Positions 42,380-52,880 are shown, counted from the first letter of the stretch. The stretch is 64,000 nt of DNA from Streptomyces griseoluteus (GCF_004784465.1 NZ_SRRU01000002.1:558001-622000), one strand, 5' to 3'. The notes: a model not told the origin generated them from the letters alone. Made by a program: numbers and translations.

Positions 42380-43390
42380 TCAGGCCCGGGTGCCCACCGA
42401 GACCTCCGCCGCCTGGCCAGGCACGGGGGCCGGGACGGCCGGGCGTTCGCGGAGGGAGAGGAGGACGCGGAGGGTGGCGATCCACACGAGGCAGGAGCCG
42501 AGCATGTGGAGGGCGACCAGGGCCTCGGGGAGGTGGGTGAAGTACTGGACGTAGCCGATGACGCCCTGGGCCAGGAGGATCAGGAAGAGGTCGCGGGTAC
42601 GGGACAGGGGGCCCTTGGGTGCGTCGACCGCCTTGAGGACGAACCAGAGGGCGAAGGTCAGGGTCACCACGATCCACGCCAGCACCGCGTGCAGCTTGGC
42701 GATCATCTCCCAGTCCAGCGGGATGCGCGCCACCTCGGAGGAGTCGCCCGCGTGCGGACCGGCGCCGGTCACCACCGTGCCGACCGCGATCAGCAGCACG
42801 GACGCGGCCACCAGGAACCACACGAGCTGCCGTACCGCCCCGCCGACCAGCGGACGCGCCTCGGCGTCGCCCTCAGGGGCGCGCTGCCACGTCACGGTGG
42901 CCACGGTGATCAGCGCCGTGGACAGCAGGAAGTGCGCGGCGACCGTGTACGGGTTCAGCCCGACCAGCACCACGATGCCGCCGAGCACCGCGTTGCCCAT
43001 GACCACCCAGAACTGCGCCCAGCCGAGCCGGGTCAGGTCGCGCCGCCACGGCTTCCGGGAGCGGGCGGCGATGATCGCCCAGCCGACGGCCGCGCAGAGC
43101 ACGTACGTCAGCATGCGGTTGCCGAACTCGATGACGCCGTGCACGCCCATGGCGCGGGTGGTGGTCAGCGAGTCGTCGGTGCAGGTGGGCCAGGTCGGGC
43201 AGCCGAGACCGGAGCCGGTCAGACGCACCGCGCCGCCAGTGACCACGATGACCACCGACATCACGAGAGCGGCGAGCGCGGCCCGGCGGACGGTCCGGGG
43301 GTCCGGGGTCCAGCGGTCGGCGATGAAGGCGAGCGGGTTGCGGAGGGCCGCCGCGGCGTCGGCGGGGGTCAGCTTTGGCACGCGCACCAT
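42380..43390 (-). CDS. ctaA: Heme A synthase (COX15/CtaA)
   Basis: The 336-aa integral membrane protein has about eight transmembrane helices and the conserved His-containing segments of heme A synthases (GVIEFGNRMLTY near 107-118 and IAKLHAVLAWIVVTL near 230-244), which bind heme. A VTGGAVRLTGSGLGCPTWPTC segment near 72-92 carries the Cys pair of the first extracellular loop. It oxidises heme O from CtaB to heme A. ATG 43390 is chosen because the protein start MVRVPKL matches related proteins; the ribosome site is weak. Confidence 0.92.
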   Translation of the reverse strand: MVRVPKLTPADAAAALRNPLAFIADRWTPDPRTVRRAALAALVMSVVIVVTGGAVRLTGSGLGCPTWPTCTDDSLTTTRAMGVHGVIEFGNRMLTYVLCAAVGWAIIAARSRKPWRRDLTRLGWAQFWVVMGNAVLGGIVVLVGLNPYTVAAHFLLSTALITVATVTWQRAPEGDAEARPLVGGAVRQLVWFLVAASVLLIAVGTVVTGAGPHAGDSSEVARIPLDWEMIAKLHAVLAWIVVTLTFALWFVLKAVDAPKGPLSRTRDLFLILLAQGVIGYVQYFTHLPEALVALHMLGSCLVWIATLRVLLSLRERPAVPAPVPGQAAEVSVGTRA

Positions 43391-43446
43391 GGTAGGCGCC
43401 CGCTTGTGCACACTTTCACGAGGGGCTCCCCGAGCCGCCGGGGCCC

Positions 43447-44220
43447 CTACTCCCAGCGGAAGAACTTCCCCGCCGCCGCGAGCCCCACGACCGCCCACAC
43501 CGCGAGGATCGCCAGGTCGCCCCAGGGCATCCCGGCGCCGTGCTGGAGCACGTCCCGCAGACCGTCGGAGAGCGCGGAGATCGGCAGCAGCCCGAGGACG
43601 TGCTGCCCGGCGGAGCCGAACTTCTCCAGCGGCACGATCACCCCGCCGCCGACCAGCAGCAGCAGGAAGACCAGGTTGGCCGCGGCCAGCGTGGCCTCCG
43701 CCTTCAGCGTGCCCGCCATCAGCAGCCCGAGCCCGGAGAACGCGGCCGTACCGAGGACGAGCAGCAGCAGGACGGCGGCCGGACTGCCGTGCGGGGACCA
43801 GCCCAGCGCGAAGGCGATGACGGTCAGCAGGACGACCTGGAGCACCTCGGTGACCAGCACCGCGGCCGTCTTCGCGGCCATCAGGCCCCAGCGCGGCAGC
43901 GGTGAGGAGGCCAGCCGCTTCAGCACGCCGTAGCGCCGCTCGAAGCCGGTGGCGATGGCCTGCCCGGTGAACGCCGTGGACATCACCGCCAGCGCCAGGA
44001 TGCCGGGGGTGAGGAAGTCCACCGCCTTGCCGGACCCGGTGTCCACGATGTCCACCGAGCTGAACAGCACCAGCAGCAGGGTCGGGATCACCACGGTCAG
44101 CAACAGCTGCTCGCCGTTGCGCAGCAGCATCCGGGTCTCCAGCGCGGCCTGCGCGCCGATCATGCGGGGGAGCGGTGCCGCTCCGGGCCTGGGGGCGTAC
44201 GTGCCCGGCGCGGTGGTCAT
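43447..44220 (-). CDS. ABC-2 type transporter permease
   Basis: The 257-aa membrane protein has about six helices and the ABC-2 signature near 75-115 (FLTPGILALAVMSTAFTGQAIATGFERRYGVLKRLASSPLPR). It is typical of DrrB/daunorubicin-exporter-like permeases. ATG 44220 overlaps the ATPase stop as ATGA, so both form one transporter. It may have a second role near ctaA, since similar ABC pairs lie beside heme and suf genes in actinobacteria, but the substrate is unknown. Confidence 0.87.
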   Translation of the reverse strand: MTTAPGTYAPRPGAAPLPRMIGAQAALETRMLLRNGEQLLLTVVIPTLLLVLFSSVDIVDTGSGKAVDFLTPGILALAVMSTAFTGQAIATGFERRYGVLKRLASSPLPRWGLMAAKTAAVLVTEVLQVVLLTVIAFALGWSPHGSPAAVLLLLVLGTAAFSGLGLLMAGTLKAEATLAAANLVFLLLLVGGGVIVPLEKFGSAGQHVLGLLPISALSDGLRDVLQHGAGMPWGDLAILAVWAVVGLAAAGKFFRWE

Positions 44221-45140
44221 GAGCGCAGCTCCTTGCCGGTCAGTTCCAGGAAGACGTCTTCGAGGGTGTGCCGCTCCACCGAGATACGGTCCGGCATCAC
44301 CCCGTGCTGCGCGCACCAGGAGGTCACGGTGGCGAGCAGCTGCGGGTCTATCTTGCCGCTCACCCGGTACCCGCCCGGCGTCAGCTCGTCGGCCGTGCAG
44401 TCGGCCGGGAGCGCCTTGAGCAGCGAGGCCACGTCCAGTCCGGGGCGCCCGCTGAAGCGCAGGGTGTTCTCGGCGCCGTCGCGGCACAGCTCCTCCGGGG
44501 AGCCCTGGGCGATGACCCGCCCCCCGTCGATGACCGCCACGTCGTCCGCGAGCTGCTCGGCCTCGTCCATGTGGTGCGTGGTCAGGATCACCGAGACCCC
44601 GTCGGTGCGGAGGTCCCGTACCAGGTCCCAGGTGGCGCGGCGGGCCTGCGGGTCGAGACCTGCGGTCGGCTCGTCCAGGAAGACCAGCTCGGGGCGGCCG
44701 ACGACGGCCATGGCGAGCGCGAGCCGCTGCTGCTGGCCGCCGGACAGCCGCCGGTAGGAGGTCCGGCCGCAGGAGCCGAGCCCCAGCCGTTCGATCAGGG
44801 CGCCCACGTCCAGGGGGTGCGCGTGCAGCCTGGCGACGTGCCGCAGCATCTCGTCGGCGCGGGCGCCGGAGTAGACACCGCCGGACTGGAGCATCACACC
44901 GACCCGGGGGCGCAGCGCGGCAGCGTCCCGCACCGGGTCGAGGCCCAGGACGCGAACGGTGCCGGCGTCCGGGGTGCGGTATCCCTCGCAGGTCTCGACC
45001 GTGGTCGTCTTGCCGGCGCCGTTGGGACCGAGTACGGCGGTCACGCCCGGCCGGGCCTCCAGGTCGAGGCCGTCCACCGCGGTCTTCCGCCCGTACCGCT
45101 TCACCAGGGCCTGGACCTGGACCACGGGGTCACTATGCAT
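44217..45140 (-). CDS. ABC transporter ATP-binding protein (DrrA-like)
   Basis: The 307-aa ATPase has Walker A GPNGAGKTTT near 38-47, signature RLSGGQQQRLALAMAV near 132-147, Walker B LVFLDEPTAGLD near 155-166, switch His in LTTHHMDEAEQ, and the C-terminal ERHTLEDVFLELTGKELRS typical of DrrA/CcmA-type exporters. It is coupled to the permease by ATGA overlap. The AAC(3)-like gene lies 31 bases upstream on the same strand and may be co-transcribed, which would place a modifying enzyme and an exporter together. Confidence 0.92.
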   Translation of the reverse strand: MHSDPVVQVQALVKRYGRKTAVDGLDLEARPGVTAVLGPNGAGKTTTVETCEGYRTPDAGTVRVLGLDPVRDAAALRPRVGVMLQSGGVYSGARADEMLRHVARLHAHPLDVGALIERLGLGSCGRTSYRRLSGGQQQRLALAMAVVGRPELVFLDEPTAGLDPQARRATWDLVRDLRTDGVSVILTTHHMDEAEQLADDVAVIDGGRVIAQGSPEELCRDGAENTLRFSGRPGLDVASLLKALPADCTADELTPGGYRVSGKIDPQLLATVTSWCAQHGVMPDRISVERHTLEDVFLELTGKELRS

Positions 45141-45171
45141 GGGTCCAGAGTCTAGGGAGGCGCGGCGGGGC

Positions 45172-45984
45172 TCAGGCGTGGGGGTGCTGGAAACCGGCCT
45201 CGCGGGGCCGGTGCAGCGGGAGCCAGCGCTGGGCGTAGGCCACCGCGTCCGTGACCGGGAACAGCCGGGCCCCGGCCGCGCCGACCCGGCCCCGCAGGAC
45301 CGGGCGGTCCCGCTCGAAGTCCTGGCCCAGTTCGTCGAAGCGATCGGAGGTGATGGACACCTCGGTCACCGTCTCCCAGCCGCCGGGGCCGGGCCGCCCG
45401 ACCTCCACCATCGGCGCGGGTATCCGGTACTCGGCCAGGTGGAAGCTGGTGCAGGCGTGGTAGCCCACGCCCAGCAGCAGTACCCGGGCGCCGAGCCGTT
45501 CGAGGCGGGCCAGTGGGCTGCGCTCGCCGAGCCGGCAGTCCGGCGCGTGGCCGTGGGTGATCTCGGCGGCGCGCGGGCCGAGCGCGGCGAACGAGGTCTG
45601 CGGATGGTCGCTGCGCCGGGCGCCGGGCCAGGTGCGCACGGTCTCCGGGACGACCCCGACCCCGCGCGAGGGCGTGGTGCGGGGATCGTAGAGGGGCATG
45701 GTGGCCCGTACCGTCTCCCACCACTCGGGCGGCACCGGGGGCGCGCGCCACAGCGCGGGGTCGGAGAGGTCGGCGGACTGGGTGGGGACGACCAGGGTGC
45801 CGTCCGGGCCGAGGGCGTCGAGGAGGCCCTGGACGACGGCGACGGCACCGCCGTTCACCCACCCGAGGGAACTCAGCGAGGAGTGCGCGAGCAGGGTCTC
45901 GCCGGGCTCGACACCCAGCTCCAGGAGCTGTTCGGCGAGGGTGGAACGGGTGACGAGGGGGCCTGCTGGGACGGGGGTCGGCAT
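45172..45984 (-). CDS. AAC(3)-family N-acetyltransferase
   Basis: The 270-aa protein shows the antibiotic N-acetyltransferase (AAC(3)) motifs: [29 protein letters not shown] near 32-60, GTLVVPTQS near 62-70, [38 protein letters not shown] near 149-186, with the conserved CTxxHxAE. Such acetyl-CoA enzymes modify the 3-amino group of aminoglycosides. Many chromosomal Streptomyces copies have no proven resistance role. It is divergent from sufR, with an iron-box-like sequence in between. Confidence 0.87.
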   Translation of the reverse strand: MPTPVPAGPLVTRSTLAEQLLELGVEPGETLLAHSSLSSLGWVNGGAVAVVQGLLDALGPDGTLVVPTQSADLSDPALWRAPPVPPEWWETVRATMPLYDPRTTPSRGVGVVPETVRTWPGARRSDHPQTSFAALGPRAAEITHGHAPDCRLGERSPLARLERLGARVLLLGVGYHACTSFHLAEYRIPAPMVEVGRPGPGGWETVTEVSITSDRFDELGQDFERDRPVLRGRVGAAGARLFPVTDAVAYAQRWLPLHRPREAGFQHPHA

Positions 45985-46076
45985 GGCGCGGAGTCTGCCC
46001 GGCCGAGGTGCCGGCCGCCAGCGGTTTTGCCTGGTGAGGGGGCCGCGATCGGCGTTCCGGAGATCGTTTCCGCAGG

Positions 46077-46095
46077 TCAGGTTAGGTGTGCCTAA
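46077..46095. promoter_or_regulatory. Candidate iron box (DmdR/DtxR type)
   Basis: TCAGGTTAGGTGTGCCTAA matches the DtxR-family consensus TTAGGTTAGGCTAACCTAA at 14 of 19 positions and includes the perfect palindrome TTAGG-N4-CCTAA. It lies between the divergent aac(3)-like and sufR genes, about 37 bases upstream of the predicted sufR -35. Confidence 0.55.
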
Positions 46096-46131
46096 GTGAC
46101 GCAGGGCACCGTCGGCCGCTCGGGGACCGGC

Positions 46132-46168
46132 TTGTCAGGCTCCGAAGAATTACGCAACAATAGCGTTG
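46132..46168 (+). promoter_or_regulatory. sufR promoter and SufR-type operator CAAC-N6-GTTG
   Basis: TTGTCA (46132-46137) and AACAAT (46156-46161), 18 bases apart, form a plausible promoter whose start would fall at the GTG of sufR. The palindrome CAACAATAGCGTTG (46155-46168) covers the -10 and the first base of that codon. From memory, this CAAC-N6-GTTG motif is what SufR binds in S. avermitilis. A leaderless, autorepressed operon is inferred. Confidence 0.7.
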
Positions 46169-46926
46169 TGAAAAACGTCGGCGAGGCCCGGGAGACCCCC
46201 ACGGGGCCCCAGGAAGAGCTAGCGACCGGTGAGCGTTCGACGCGCAACCGGGTCGCGCGGTCCATCCTGGACCACGGCCCGTCGACCGTCGCCGAACTGG
46301 CCGGCCGGCTGGGCCTCACCCAGGCCGCCGTGCGCAGGCATCTGGACGCGCTGGCCGCCGACGACGTCGTGCAGGCACGCGAGCAGCGGGTGTACGGAGC
46401 CCGTACCCGCGGCCGCCCCGCGAAGGTCTTCGCCCTGACCGCCTGCGGCCGGGACGCCTTCGACCAGTCCTACGACCAGCTCGCCGCGGACGCCATGCGC
46501 TGGATCGCCGAGCGCGAGGGCGGGGACGAGGCCGTCGCCGCCTTCGCCCGCGCCCGCATCGCCGCCCAGGCCGCCACCTACCGCAAGGCCGTCGAGGGAG
46601 TGGAGCCCGAGCGCCGCGCCGAAGCCCTGGCCAGGGCCTTGACCGCCGACGGGTACGCTGCTACGGCACGCAGTGCCCCCCTCCCGCAACAGGGTGAGCA
46701 GCTCTGCCAGCACCACTGTCCGGTCGCCCACGTCGCCGAGCAGTTTCCCCAGCTCTGCGAGGCGGAGACGGAGTTCTTCGCCGAGCTGCTGGGAACCCAC
46801 GTCCAGCGACTGGCGACCATCGCCCACGGTGACGGCGTCTGCACGACGTTCATCCCCAAGATTTCCAAGACCGACAAGTCCGATCAGAGCCACCACGCAA
46901 GCACGGCCGGGAGGAACCCCGCATGA
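46168..46926 (+). CDS. sufR: Fe-S cluster-sensing repressor SufR
   Basis: The 252-aa regulator of the suf operon has an N-terminal winged helix ([29 protein letters not shown], about 39-67) and four conserved Cys at 180, 184, 197 and 225 ([22 protein letters not shown]...GDGVC) suited to ligate a [4Fe-4S] cluster. With the cluster it represses; apo-protein releases the operon when cluster demand rises. GTG 46168 (VKNVGEARE) is chosen as a probable leaderless start inside the operator; the frame is open to 46096 upstream. The stop overlaps the sufB start as ATGA. Confidence 0.92.
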   Translation: MKNVGEARETPTGPQEELATGERSTRNRVARSILDHGPSTVAELAGRLGLTQAAVRRHLDALAADDVVQAREQRVYGARTRGRPAKVFALTACGRDAFDQSYDQLAADAMRWIAEREGGDEAVAAFARARIAAQAATYRKAVEGVEPERRAEALARALTADGYAATARSAPLPQQGEQLCQHHCPVAHVAEQFPQLCEAETEFFAELLGTHVQRLATIAHGDGVCTTFIPKISKTDKSDQSHHASTAGRNPA

Positions 46927-48344
46927 CGCTCCCCACGGAGACTGCCCACCCCGAACTCGAGGGTCTGGGCAAGTACGAATACGGCTGGGCCGACTCCGAC
47001 GTAGCCGGCGCCTCGGCCAAGCGCGGCCTGAGCGAGGCCGTCGTCCGCGACATCTCGGACAAGAAGTCCGAGCCGGAGTGGATGACCAAGCTCCGCCTCA
47101 AGGGTCTGAAGCTGTTCGAGAAGAAGCCCATGCCCAACTGGGGCTCGGACCTCTCGGGCATCGACTTCGACAACATCAAGTACTTCGTGCGCTCCACGGA
47201 GAAGCAGGCGGAGTCCTGGGAGGACCTGCCCGAGGACATCAAGAACACCTACGACAAGCTGGGCATCCCGGAGGCCGAGAAGCAGCGCCTCGTCGCCGGT
47301 GTCGCCGCCCAGTACGAGTCGGAGGTCGTCTACCACCAGATCCGCGAGGACCTGGAGGAGCAGGGCGTCATCTTCCTGGACACCGACACCGCGCTCCGCG
47401 AGCACCCCGAGCTGTTCAAGGAGTACTTCGGCACCGTCATCCCGGTCGGTGACAACAAGTTCGCCTCGCTGAACACGGCCGTGTGGTCCGGCGGCTCCTT
47501 CATCTACGTGCCGAAGGGCGTGCACGTGGAGATCCCGCTCCAGGCCTACTTCCGGATCAACACCGAGAACATGGGCCAGTTCGAGCGGACGCTGATCATC
47601 GTCGACGAGGACGCCTACGTCCACTACGTCGAGGGCTGCACCGCGCCGATCTACAAGTCGGACTCGCTGCACTCCGCGGTCGTCGAGATCATCGTCAAGA
47701 AGGGCGCCCGCTGCCGTTACACGACCATCCAGAACTGGTCGAACAACGTCTACAACCTGGTCACCAAGCGCGCCGTCGCCTACGAGGGCGCCACCATGGA
47801 GTGGGTCGACGGCAACATCGGCTCCAAGGTGACCATGAAGTACCCGGCCGTCTACCTGATGGGCGAGCACGCCAAGGGCGAGACCCTCTCCATCGCCTTC
47901 GCGGGCGAGGGCCAGCACCAGGACGCCGGCGCCAAGATGGTCCACATGGCGCCCAACACGTCGTCCAACATCGTCTCGAAGTCGGTGGCGCGCGGCGGCG
48001 GCCGTACCTCCTACCGCGGTCTCATCGAGATCGGCGAGGGCGCGGCCGGATCGAAGTCCAACGTGCTGTGCGACGCGCTGCTCGTCGACACGATCTCCCG
48101 CTCGGACACCTACCCCTACGTCGACGTCCGCGAGGACGACGTCTCCATGGGCCACGAGGCGACCGTCTCCAAGGTCTCCGAGGACCAGCTCTTCTACCTG
48201 ATGAGCCGCGGCCTCTCCGAGGACGAGGCGATGGCGATGATCGTGCGCGGCTTCGTCGAGCCGATCGCCAAGGAGCTGCCGATGGAGTACGCGCTTGAGC
48301 TCAACCGGCTGATCGAGCTGCAGATGGAGGGCGCGGTCGGCTGA
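46923..48344 (+). CDS. sufB: Fe-S cluster assembly scaffold protein SufB
   Basis: The 473-aa core scaffold component of the SufBCD complex is complete: N-terminal [13 protein letters not shown]... region, the beta-helix core with [47 protein letters not shown] near 260-305, and the C-terminal [38 protein letters not shown]. It overlaps sufR by ATGA. Confidence 0.97.
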   Translation: MTLPTETAHPELEGLGKYEYGWADSDVAGASAKRGLSEAVVRDISDKKSEPEWMTKLRLKGLKLFEKKPMPNWGSDLSGIDFDNIKYFVRSTEKQAESWEDLPEDIKNTYDKLGIPEAEKQRLVAGVAAQYESEVVYHQIREDLEEQGVIFLDTDTALREHPELFKEYFGTVIPVGDNKFASLNTAVWSGGSFIYVPKGVHVEIPLQAYFRINTENMGQFERTLIIVDEDAYVHYVEGCTAPIYKSDSLHSAVVEIIVKKGARCRYTTIQNWSNNVYNLVTKRAVAYEGATMEWVDGNIGSKVTMKYPAVYLMGEHAKGETLSIAFAGEGQHQDAGAKMVHMAPNTSSNIVSKSVARGGGRTSYRGLIEIGEGAAGSKSNVLCDALLVDTISRSDTYPYVDVREDDVSMGHEATVSKVSEDQLFYLMSRGLSEDEAMAMIVRGFVEPIAKELPMEYALELNRLIELQMEGAVG

Positions 48345-48415
48345 CCCGCCGCCCGTCCCCCGTCACGCCACACACGCAGCCACCTACGCACCAGAAAGCG
48401 AGCACCCCGACAGCC

Positions 48416-49597
48416 ATGGCTGAGCAGAACATCCCCGTGGGGTCCACCACCGCGGGCTCGATCGCGGTCGCCGCGGAGTCGACCGTCGCCACGCGCATGA
48501 GCGCACCCCCCTCCTACGACGTCGCGGACTTCCCCGTCCCGCACGGCCGGGAGGAGGAGTGGCGGTTCACTCCGCTGGAGCGGCTGCGCGGCCTGCACGA
48601 CGGCACCGCCGTCGCCACGGGCGAGGGCCTGAAGGTCGTCGTCGAGGCCCCCGAGGGCGTCACCGTCGAGAACGTCGGCCGTGACGACGCCCGGCTCGGC
48701 AAGGCCGGCACCCCGGTCGACCGCGTCGCCGCCCAGGCGTACTCCGCCTTCGAGCAGGCGTCGGTCGTCACCGTGCCCAAGGAGACCGTCCTCACCGAGC
48801 CGATCCGCATCGCGGTGCACGGCGAGGGCGGCACCGCTTTCGGCCACCAGGTGATCGAACTGGGTGCCTTCGCCGAGGCCCTCGTCGTCATCGACCACAC
48901 CGGTGACGCGGTGCTCGCCGCCAACATCGACTACGTGCTCGGCGACGGCGCCAAGCTGACCGTCGTCTCCGTCCAGGACTGGGACGACAAGGCCGTGCAC
49001 GTGGCCCAGCACAACGCCCTGGTCGGCCGCGACGCCTCCTTCAAGTCCGTGGTCGTCACCTTCGGCGGCGACGTCGTCCGCCTCCACCCGCGCGTCAGCT
49101 ACACGGGCCCCGGCGGCGAGGCCGAGCTGTTCGGCCTGTACTTCACCGACGCCGGCCAGCACCAGGAGCACCGCCTCCTGGTCGACCACAACACCCCGCA
49201 CTGCCGTTCCCACGTCGTCTACAAGGGCGCGCTCCAGGGCGAGGGCGCGCACGCGGTGTGGATCGGTGACGTGCTCATCGAGGCCAAGGCCGAGGGCACC
49301 GACACCTACGAGATGAACCGCAACCTGGTGCTCACCGACGGCTCCCGCGTCGACTCGGTCCCCAACCTGGAGATCGAGACCGGCGAGATCGTCGGCGCCG
49401 GCCACGCCTCGACCACCGGCCGCTTCGACGACGAGCAGCTCTTCTACCTGATGGCCCGCGGCATCCCGGAGCACGAGGCCCGCCGCCTGGTGGTCCGCGG
49501 CTTCTTCGCCGAGCTGGTCCAGCAGATCGGTGTCCCCGACATCGAGGAGCGCCTGCTCGTCAAGATCGAGGAGGAGCTGGAGGCCGCGGTCGCATGA
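48416..49597 (+). CDS. sufD: Fe-S cluster assembly protein SufD
   Basis: The 393-aa SufB paralogue pairs with SufB and SufC. Conserved blocks are the N-terminal PHGREEEWRFTPLERLRGL near 40-58, and the C-terminal VDSVPNLEIETGEIVGAGHASTTGRFDDEQLFYLMARGI near 302-340 followed by IEERLLVKIEEELE. It starts 71 bases after sufB, the only real gap in the operon, and overlaps the ferredoxin gene by ATGA. Confidence 0.95.
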   Translation: MAEQNIPVGSTTAGSIAVAAESTVATRMSAPPSYDVADFPVPHGREEEWRFTPLERLRGLHDGTAVATGEGLKVVVEAPEGVTVENVGRDDARLGKAGTPVDRVAAQAYSAFEQASVVTVPKETVLTEPIRIAVHGEGGTAFGHQVIELGAFAEALVVIDHTGDAVLAANIDYVLGDGAKLTVVSVQDWDDKAVHVAQHNALVGRDASFKSVVVTFGGDVVRLHPRVSYTGPGGEAELFGLYFTDAGQHQEHRLLVDHNTPHCRSHVVYKGALQGEGAHAVWIGDVLIEAKAEGTDTYEMNRNLVLTDGSRVDSVPNLEIETGEIVGAGHASTTGRFDDEQLFYLMARGIPEHEARRLVVRGFFAELVQQIGVPDIEERLLVKIEEELEAAVA

Positions 49598-49917
49598 CGA
49601 CGACCTTCCAGCGCGCCTGCGGACTGAGCGAACTGTCGGAGGACACCCCCAAGCGGGTGGAACTCGACGGCACGCCGGTCTCGGTCGTGAAGACCCAGGG
49701 CGAGGTGTACGCGATCTACGACATCTGCTCGCACGCGAACGTCTCCCTCTCCGAGGGCGAGGTGGAGGACGGGCAGATCGAGTGCTGGCTGCACGGCTCC
49801 TGCTTCGACCTCCGCAGCGGCAAGCCGTCCGGTCCGCCCGCGACGCGCCCCGTCCCCGTATACCCCGTAAAGATCGAAGGGGACGACGTGCTCGTCTCCC
49901 TCACCCAGGAGTCCTGA
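49594..49917 (+). CDS. Rieske-type [2Fe-2S] ferredoxin in the suf operon
   Basis: The 107-aa soluble Rieske ferredoxin has its two ligand motifs intact: CSH at 45-47 and CWLH at 64-67, in ICSHANVSLSEGEVEDGQIECWLHGSCFDLRSG. It lacks a signal or membrane anchor. Its place between sufD and sufC is conserved in actinobacteria; it may pass electrons during cluster assembly, but the role is unproven. ATGA overlap with sufD; 7 bases from sufC. Confidence 0.9.
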   Translation: MTTTFQRACGLSELSEDTPKRVELDGTPVSVVKTQGEVYAIYDICSHANVSLSEGEVEDGQIECWLHGSCFDLRSGKPSGPPATRPVPVYPVKIEGDDVLVSLTQES

Positions 49918-49924
49918 GGCACCC

Positions 49925-50685
<761 letters not shown>

Positions 50686-50689
<4 letters not shown>

Positions 50690-51942
50690 CAGAGCTGCCG
50701 GGCCTCCTCGACACCGAGGCGATCCGCAAGGACTTCCCCATCCTGGACCGACAGGTCCACGACGGGCGCAAGCTTGTGTACCTGGACAACGCGGCGACCT
50801 CGCAGAAGCCGCGCCAGGTGCTGGACGCCCTGAGCGAGTACTACGAGCGCTACAACGCCAACGTCCACCGCGGCGTGCACGTCCTCGCCGAGGAGGCCAC
50901 GGCGCTGTACGAGGGCGCGCGTGACAAGGTCGCCGACTTCATCAACGCGCCCAGCCGCGACGAGGTGATATTCACCAAGAACGCCTCCGAGTCGCTCAAC
51001 CTCGTGGCCAACATGCTGGGCTGGGCCGACGAGCCCTACCGGGTCGACCACGAGACCGAGATCGTCATCACGGAGATGGAGCACCACTCCAACATCGTGC
51101 CGTGGCAGCTGCTCGCCCAGCGCACCGGCGCGAAGCTGAAGTGGTTCGGCCTCACCGACGACGGCCGCCTCGACCTGTCCAACCTGGACGAGATCATCAC
51201 CGAGAAGACGAAGATCGTCTCCTTCGTGCTGGTCTCCAACATCCTGGGCACGGTCAACCCGGTCGAGGCGATCGTGCGCCGCGCCCAGGAGGTCGGCGCG
51301 CTGGTCTGCGTCGACGCCTCGCAGGCCGCGCCGCACATGCCGCTGGACGTACAGGCGCTCGGCGCCGACTTCGTGGCCTTCACCGGTCACAAGATGTGCG
51401 GTCCGACCGGCATCGGGGTGCTCTGGGGCCGCCAGGAACTCCTGGAGGACCTGCCCCCGTTCCTCGGCGGCGGCGAGATGATCGAGACGGTGTCGATGCA
51501 CTCCTCGACCTACGCGCCCGCCCCGCACAAGTTCGAGGCGGGCACCCCGCCGATCGCCCAGGCGGTCGGTCTCGGTGCCGCGATCGACTACCTCGACTCG
51601 ATCGGCATGGACAAGATCCTCGCCCATGAGCACGCGCTCACCGAGTACGCGGTGAAGCGGCTGGGCGAGGTCCCCGACCTGCGCATCATCGGCCCCTCCA
51701 CGGCCGAGGACCGCGGCGCGGCGATCTCCTTCACGCTCGGCGACATCCACCCGCACGACGTGGGCCAGGTCCTCGACGAGCAGGGCATCGCGGTGCGCGT
51801 CGGCCACCACTGCGCGCGGCCGGTCTGCCTGCGGTACGGAATTCCGGCGACCACCCGGGCGTCGTTCTATCTGTACTCCACGCCCGGCGAGATCGACGCA
51901 CTGGTCGAGGGGCTGGAGCACGTACGGAACTTCTTCGGCTGA
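50686..51942 (+). CDS. sufS: Cysteine desulfurase SufS
   Basis: The 418-aa group II PLP-dependent cysteine desulfurase supplies sulfur for clusters. The PLP Lys is Lys236 in TGHKMCGPTGIGVLWG, and the persulfide-carrying Cys376 is in RVGHHCARPVCLRYG. The N-terminal LVYLDNAATSQKPRQVLDAL is conserved. The start is GTG 50686 overlapping sufC. SufU follows 18 bases downstream as its zinc-dependent sulfur acceptor. Confidence 0.97.
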
Positions 51943-51960
51943 GAGGCGTGGGCTGACACC

Positions 51961-52434
51961 GTGAAGCTGGACTCGATGTACCAGGAAGTCATCCTGGACC
52001 ACTACAAGAACCCGCACGGGCGTGGTCTCCGGGACGGCGACGCCGAGGTGCACCACGTGAACCCGACGTGCGGCGACGAGATCACCCTCCGAGTGCGGTA
52101 CGACGGTACGACGATCGCGGACGTCTCGTACGAGGGCCAGGGCTGTTCCATCAGCCAGGCCTCGGCGTCCGTGCTGAACGAACTGCTGGTGGGCAAGGAC
52201 CTGCCCGAGGCGCAGAAGATCCAGGAGACCTTCCTGGAGCTGATGCAGTCCAAGGGCCGTATCGAGCCCGACGACGCGATGGAGGAGGTGCTGGAGGACG
52301 CGGTCGCGTTCGCCGGTGTCTCCAAGTACCCCGCGCGGGTCAAGTGCGCCCTCCTGAGCTGGATGGCGTGGAAGGACGCGACGGCCCAGGCCCTGGGCGA
52401 GGCCGGCGCGGACGCCGAAAGGAAGACGGCATGA
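51961..52434 (+). CDS. sufU: Sulfur-transfer protein SufU
   Basis: The 157-aa IscU-like protein of the SufU type has zinc/sulfur-handling residues Cys37, Asp39, Cys62 and Cys129 (NPTCGDEI, GQGCSISQ, VKCALLSW). In Gram-positive bacteria SufU takes the persulfide from SufS by zinc-ligand exchange and acts as a sulfurtransferase more than as a scaffold. The start is GTG 51961. The ATGA overlap with the next gene keeps the operon coupled. Confidence 0.95.
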   Translation: MKLDSMYQEVILDHYKNPHGRGLRDGDAEVHHVNPTCGDEITLRVRYDGTTIADVSYEGQGCSISQASASVLNELLVGKDLPEAQKIQETFLELMQSKGRIEPDDAMEEVLEDAVAFAGVSKYPARVKCALLSWMAWKDATAQALGEAGADAERKTA

Positions 52435-52763
52435 CCGACACCGCTGAGATGAAACCGGTCTCGGAGGAAGAACTCCGCGAGGCCCTGATGGACGTCGTCG
52501 ACCCCGAGCTGGGCATCGACGTCGTCAACCTCGGTCTGATCTACGGCATTCACGTCGACGACGCGAACATCGCCACGATCGACATGACCCTGACCTCTGC
52601 GGCCTGCCCGCTGACGGACGTCATCGAGGACCAGGCCAAGTCCGTCACCGACGGCCTGGTCAGCGAACTCCGCATCAACTGGGTCTGGATGCCCCCGTGG
52701 GGCCCCGACAAGATCACCGACGACGGCCGCGAGCAGCTGCGTGCGCTGGGGTTCAACGTCTGA
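52431..52763 (+). CDS. SufT/PaaD-like MIP18-family (DUF59) Fe-S maturation factor
   Basis: The 110-aa protein has the DUF59 signature LMDVVDPELGIDVVNLGLIYGI near 19-40 and a conserved Cys59 in LTSAACPLTD, followed by WMPPWGPDKITDDGREQLRALGF. MIP18/SufT proteins help deliver clusters to target proteins. It is the last suf gene, starts at ATG 52431 after AAGGAAG and overlaps sufU. A hairpin terminator follows. Confidence 0.92.
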   Translation: MTDTAEMKPVSEEELREALMDVVDPELGIDVVNLGLIYGIHVDDANIATIDMTLTSAACPLTDVIEDQAKSVTDGLVSELRINWVWMPPWGPDKITDDGREQLRALGFNV

Positions 52764-52788
52764 GGCTTGCTTTCCCCCTCACGGATCG

Positions 52789-52818
52789 AGGCGGCGGTGC
52801 CCTCGGGCATCGCCGCCT
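52789..52818 (+). terminator. Terminator of the suf operon
   Basis: AGGCGGCGGTGCC (52789-52801) pairs with GGCATCGCCGCCT (52806-52818) with one G:U pair around a short loop, 25 bases past the last suf stop. Confidence 0.75.
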
Positions 52819-52867
52819 TCGCGTACCCGGCGCGCCGCACCGGTTAGGCCCCCGCGCCGCTCCCACG

Positions 52868-52874
52868 TTAGGTT
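52868..52874 (+). promoter_or_regulatory. -10 element of a leaderless-type dapD transcript
   Basis: TTAGGTT ends six bases before ATG 52881 and no ribosome site is present, so dapD is probably leaderless. Confidence 0.5.
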
Positions 52875-52880
52875 TTCCGC

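Noticed and set aside
45172..45984. Clinically relevant aminoglycoside resistance gene
   Set aside because: Family motifs fit AAC(3), but it sits in stable core context with host-like composition; activity on drugs is not shown.
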